Assembly (NCBI GenBank): GCA_026770585.1
Contig: MU646470.1
Span: forward strand, 483,052 to 497,179
Length of the DNA: 14,128 nt
Direction: 5' to 3'
DNA from: Baffinella frigidus
Taxonomy: Eukaryota; Cryptophyceae; Cryptomonadales; Baffinellaceae
In this document: piece by piece, positions 12,536 to 14,128 of the stretch
Layout: each line of letters opens with the position of its first letter
How positions within the stretch are numbered: position 1 is the first letter of the stretch
Notes under the pieces: model-generated
Told to the model about the DNA's origin: nothing
The model's database searches: none
What the model saw: only the letters and a program-made list of their open reading frames with translations
Made by a program: the position numbers and the translations under genes

Positions 12536-12773
12536 CAGGGGTACCTCGCTCATAAGAAACCGCCCCCCCCCCCAGGTCCATCATAGGACCCTAGGCATAG
12601 CCCTACTGCAGGGTCCTAGGAGGAAGCACTTTTTTATGAGCGAGGTACAGGGGTACCTCGCTCATAAGAAACAGCCTCCCCGTATGACCATACAGTAGGC
12701 CTATCCCTAGGGCCCTACGGTGGTCCTAGGGGGGGGGGCGGTTTCTTATGAGCGAGGTACCCCTGTACCCCTG
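12536..12773 (+). mobile_element. Family A element, copy 8 (forward), split by a nested copy
   Basis: It starts CAGGGGTACCTCGCTCATAA at 12536, with TA at 12534-12535. The right end is interrupted after GAGCGAGGTA at 12647 and finishes as CCCCTG at 12768-12773, followed by TA. Removing 12648-12767 restores GAGCGAGGTACCCCTG, as seen intact at 11371-11385. Confidence 0.93.
12648..12765 (-). mobile_element. Family A element, copy 9 (reverse), nested in copy 8
   Basis: 118 bases from CAGGGGTACCTCGCTCATAA to GAGCGAGGTACCCCTG. It is flanked by TA at 12646-12647 and 12766-12767, the duplicated target within the right terminal repeat of copy 8. The body is in reverse orientation. This copy gives the exact element boundaries. 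Confidence 0.95.
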
Positions 12774-12775
12774 TA

Positions 12776-12942
12776 GCTCATCCACAGGCGGGCCCGTCCC
12801 AGATTCCGTCCCCGAAGCGGGCCCGTCCCAACCTCCTAAAGTCGTCATTCCAAAGTCATCTCCCGAGGCGGGCCCATCCCGGGCCCGTACTCACAAGGCG
12901 GGCCCGTCCCTCCGCTCTGACGCTCCGAGGCGGGCCCGTTCT
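12776..12942 (+). repeat. GGCGGGCCCG word cluster 1
   Basis: AGGCGGGCCCGTCCC or a near variant occurs about six times at 20-40 base spacing. The part from 12835 to 12942 matches 13441-13544 with few changes. Confidence 0.8.
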
Positions 12943-12944
12943 CT

Positions 12945-13040
12945 CCCTCAAGTGGCCAGTAGGCTCATACGCCCTACATGTACCGTAGGGCCCTAGGACC
13001 TGCCTAGGACCTCTTGGCGGTCAAATTCGCCACTTGAGGG
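12945..13040 (-). mobile_element. Family B inverted-repeat element, copy 3 (reverse)
   Basis: 96 bases with perfect 12-base ends CCCTCAAGTGGC/GCCACTTGAGGG, the best ends in the family. The body is reversed relative to copies 1 and 2 (GACCTGCCTAGGACCTCTTG). It ends two or three bases before family A copy 10. Confidence 0.85.
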
Positions 13041-13043
13041 ATA

Positions 13044-13163
13044 CAGGGGTACCTCGCTCATAAGAAACCGCCCCCCCCTAGGACCCTACAGTAGGCCTAT
13101 GCCTAGGGCCCTACGGTGGCCCTAGGGGGGGGGGGGCAGTTTTTTGTGAGCGAGGTACCCCTG
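13044..13163 (-). mobile_element. Family A element, copy 10 (reverse)
   Basis: 120 bases from CAGGGGTACCTCGCTCATAA to GAGCGAGGTACCCCTG, with TA at 13042-13043 and 13164-13165. The G run next to the right end is twelve or more bases, the longest of the family. Confidence 0.93.
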
Positions 13164-13175
13164 TAGCGCCCGTGC

Positions 13176-13412
13176 AGAGCTTGGCCTGTTCGACGACGAG
13201 CTTCTCGAGGCGGAGGCGCGTGATCTGATCATGCCGAGTATTCATGATGAATACGATTTTGGTGTATCTTGAGGGTAGAAATAAGGCAGTCGTCTGTCTA
13301 GACTTTATCTAGAGCCTTGAGATACACCAAAATAGGACCGGAGATCCCCGAAATGGTATTCATTATGAATACTCGTCCGGATGAGATCTTGTTCTGTTCG
13401 GCCGCCCCTCTT
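13176..13412 (-). pseudogene. Interrupted copy of the coiled-coil exon block
   Basis: 13176-13225 and 13389-13412 match 13548-13596 and 13597-13616. On minus, 13225-13176 encodes ITRLRLEKLVVEQAKL, one residue different from the intact copy, but lacks its TAA stop (the codon is followed by TGC). A 163-base fold-back at 13226-13388 splits the exon. This copy cannot encode the same C-terminus. Confidence 0.65.
13226..13388. mobile_element. 163-bp fold-back insertion, boundary set by an empty site
   Basis: It contains CGAGTATTCATGATGAATAC at 13235 pairing with GTATTCATTATGAATACTCG ending at 13375, and ATTTTGGTGTATCT near 13256 pairing with AGATACACCAAAAT at 13320-13333. The related block at 13591-13600 reads GTGATCTTGTTCTG with no insert. 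GATC is present on both sides here (13222-13225 and 13385-13388), consistent with a four-base GATC duplication or GATC ends. Confidence 0.75.
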
Positions 13413-13440
13413 ACGGGGGCCGCGCCGGAAATAGCCTCAC

Positions 13441-13544
13441 GCCTAAAGTCGTGATCCCAAAGTCATCTCCCGAGGCGGGCCCATCCCGGGTCTGCACTCA
13501 CAAGGCGGGCCCGTCCCAAGCTCTGACGCCCCGAGGCGGGCCCG
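13441..13544 (+). repeat. GGCGGGCCCG word cluster 2 (duplicate of 12835-12942)
   Basis: CCTAAAGTCGTGATCCCAAA, GTCATCTCCCGAGGCGGGCC, CATCCCGGGTCTGCACTCAC and two further GGCGGGCCCG words match cluster 1. Here it joins directly to AGAGCTTGGCC, without the family B and A elements. Confidence 0.85.
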
Positions 13545-13654
13545 TTAGAGCTTGGCCTGTTCGACGACGAGCTTCTCGAGGCGGAGGTGGGTGATCTTGT
13601 TCTGCTCGGCCGCCCCGGCCGCGAGCTCCACCTCCGGCGCGTTGGACAGCCGCG
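13545..13654 (-). CDS. Probable last exon of an unrecognised protein with a short coiled coil
   Basis: Read on minus, an AG acceptor (GTGTGCGCAG) at 13656-13655 is followed by two bases, 35 codons and TAA at 13547-13545. Almost every third position is G or C, a strong coding sign. The peptide starts RLSNAPEVELAAGAAEQNK and ends ITHLRLEKLVVEQAKL, an Ala/Glu-rich amphipathic helix with Leu/Ile/Val on one face, as in a C-terminal coiled coil. The stop is created where the GGCGGGCCCG cluster joins. The interrupted copy at 13176-13225 runs on instead, so the native C-terminus may be longer. Part of the exon and its acceptor recur at 13835-13886. No family recognised, and no upstream exon was found between 13660 and the window end. 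Confidence 0.4.
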
Positions 13655-13808
13655 CTGCGCACACGCGACCCTCACAGCGTCAGGAAACAGCGTTCTTCCC
13701 CGTGTAGAACCGCTCCCAACTCGGGAAGAAACCAGTACTATTTCGTAAAGGCGTCCATCTAAAGAAGTCGTGTACCGGAACAAATCGTGGGATTGGAAAC
13801 CCGTAGAG
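13655..13808. other. Stretch upstream (on minus) of the last exon; probable intron
   Basis: No repeat or coding frame recognised. Open frames that cross it lack GC3 bias. Confidence 0.3.
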
Positions 13809-13890
13809 GTGCGGAATGGCTCCAAGCCCCGGCCGCGAGCTCCACCCCCGGAGTGTTGGGCAGCCGCCCTGCAGCGCGCAGTGTGTTAGT
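13809..13890 (-). pseudogene. Partial copy of the last exon start
   Basis: CGGCCGCGAGCTCCACCCCC GGAGTGTTGGGCAGCCGCC CTGCAG aligns with 13616-13657 (CGGCCGCGAGCTCCACCTCC), including the acceptor (CGCGCTGCAG on minus). It leaves the exon at CCGGGGCTTGGAGCCATTCC. Small indels shift its frame, so it is not coding. Confidence 0.55.
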
Positions 13891-13915
13891 GTGAGGATGG
13901 AGTCCTGGACGGGCC

Positions 13916-13987
13916 CTTTAGGTCCTTGCGGTTTTAATTTCTCCCAACATATGCCAACGACACGCCCTTCCGTAGAAAGGACTGCAG
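13916..13987 (+). repeat. Family H repeat, copy 3
   Basis: CTTTAGGTCCTTGCGGTTTT, AATTTCTCCCAACATATGCC, AACGACACGCCCTTCCGTAG, AAAGGACTGCAG. It lacks the final GAGAAAGCATTT. Confidence 0.8.
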
Positions 13988-14096
13988 CCCGCCTCGAGCG
14001 GGAGAACAAGTCATTTACGTAGGCATTAGACATGAGCCTATTGTACAGGTATTCTGAGTTAGTCCCAGACCACACTCGATTCTATTTCGCCTAACA

Positions 14097-14128
14097 GTGC
14101 GAAATGGCGCCAAGCCCCGGCCGCCAGC
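14097..14128 (-). repeat. Start of a third exon-start copy at the window end
   Basis: GTGCGAAATGGCGCCAAGCC CCGGCCGCCAGC matches 13809-13840 (GTGCGGAATGGCTCCAAGCC), so the repeated unit continues beyond the window. Confidence 0.6.

Noticed and set aside
12776-13545. CRISPR-like array from the regularly spaced GGCGGGCCCG words
   Set aside because: Spacing is irregular, the intervening sequences are duplicated between clusters, and the context is eukaryotic.
1-14128. tRNA, rRNA or other structured RNA genes
   Set aside because: I looked for tRNA T-loop (GGTTCGANTCC) words with matching stems and for conserved rRNA segments and found none. GGTTCTTCGAGCTCC in family G only loosely resembles a B box.
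1-14128. Transposase or reverse transcriptase gene for the mobile elements
   Set aside because: No open frame carries a recognisable DDE, RNase H or reverse transcriptase motif; all elements seen are non-autonomous.

Overview
The window looks like repeat-rich nuclear DNA from a eukaryote, probably an alga or another photosynthetic protist. The signs are long arrays of plant-type telomeric heptamers (TTTAGGG and variants), exon-like segments ending at GT donors or starting after AG acceptors, many short non-autonomous inverted-repeat elements, GA microsatellites, and no bacterial operon structure or ribosome-binding sites. A chromerid-like or other secondary-plastid alga would fit, but that is a guess.

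Layout. 1-400: a degenerate telomere-like array, then a 21-bp minisatellite between two copies of a 47-bp repeat. 500-2222: no gene, but a chain of short perfect palindromes and three long fold-backs. 2735-2921: a block holding a probable first exon of a REEP/HVA22 (TB2/DP1) family protein on the minus strand. 3481-4250: a fold-back, an unrecognised open frame and a GA tract. 4552-4811: a second telomere-like array that runs into a small minus-strand signal-peptide exon. 4980-8570: a mosaic of at least six short repeat families, with a third telomere-like array at 6837-7172. 8570-8888: a fourth array built from variant heptamers. 9097-10504: the best gene-like DNA, a divergent pair of GC3-rich coding segments. 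10861-11106: a second, rearranged copy of the REEP-like exon. 11288-13163: a cluster of one inverted-repeat family (family A), including one copy nested inside another. 12835-13616: two copies of a block, one interrupted by insertions and one not. 13545-13654: a probable last coding exon on the minus strand; part of it recurs at 13840 and at the window end.

The most informative feature is family A, about 115-120 bp with ends CAGGGGTACC/GGTACCCCTG and TA on both sides. A nested insertion at 12648-12765, compared with an uninterrupted relative at 11288-11385, fixes its boundaries and a TA target duplication. No transposase is visible, so the elements must be moved from elsewhere. The genes do not form an obvious pathway. 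They are isolated first or last exons embedded in mobile and telomere-like repeats, as expected of a subtelomeric or heavily invaded region.
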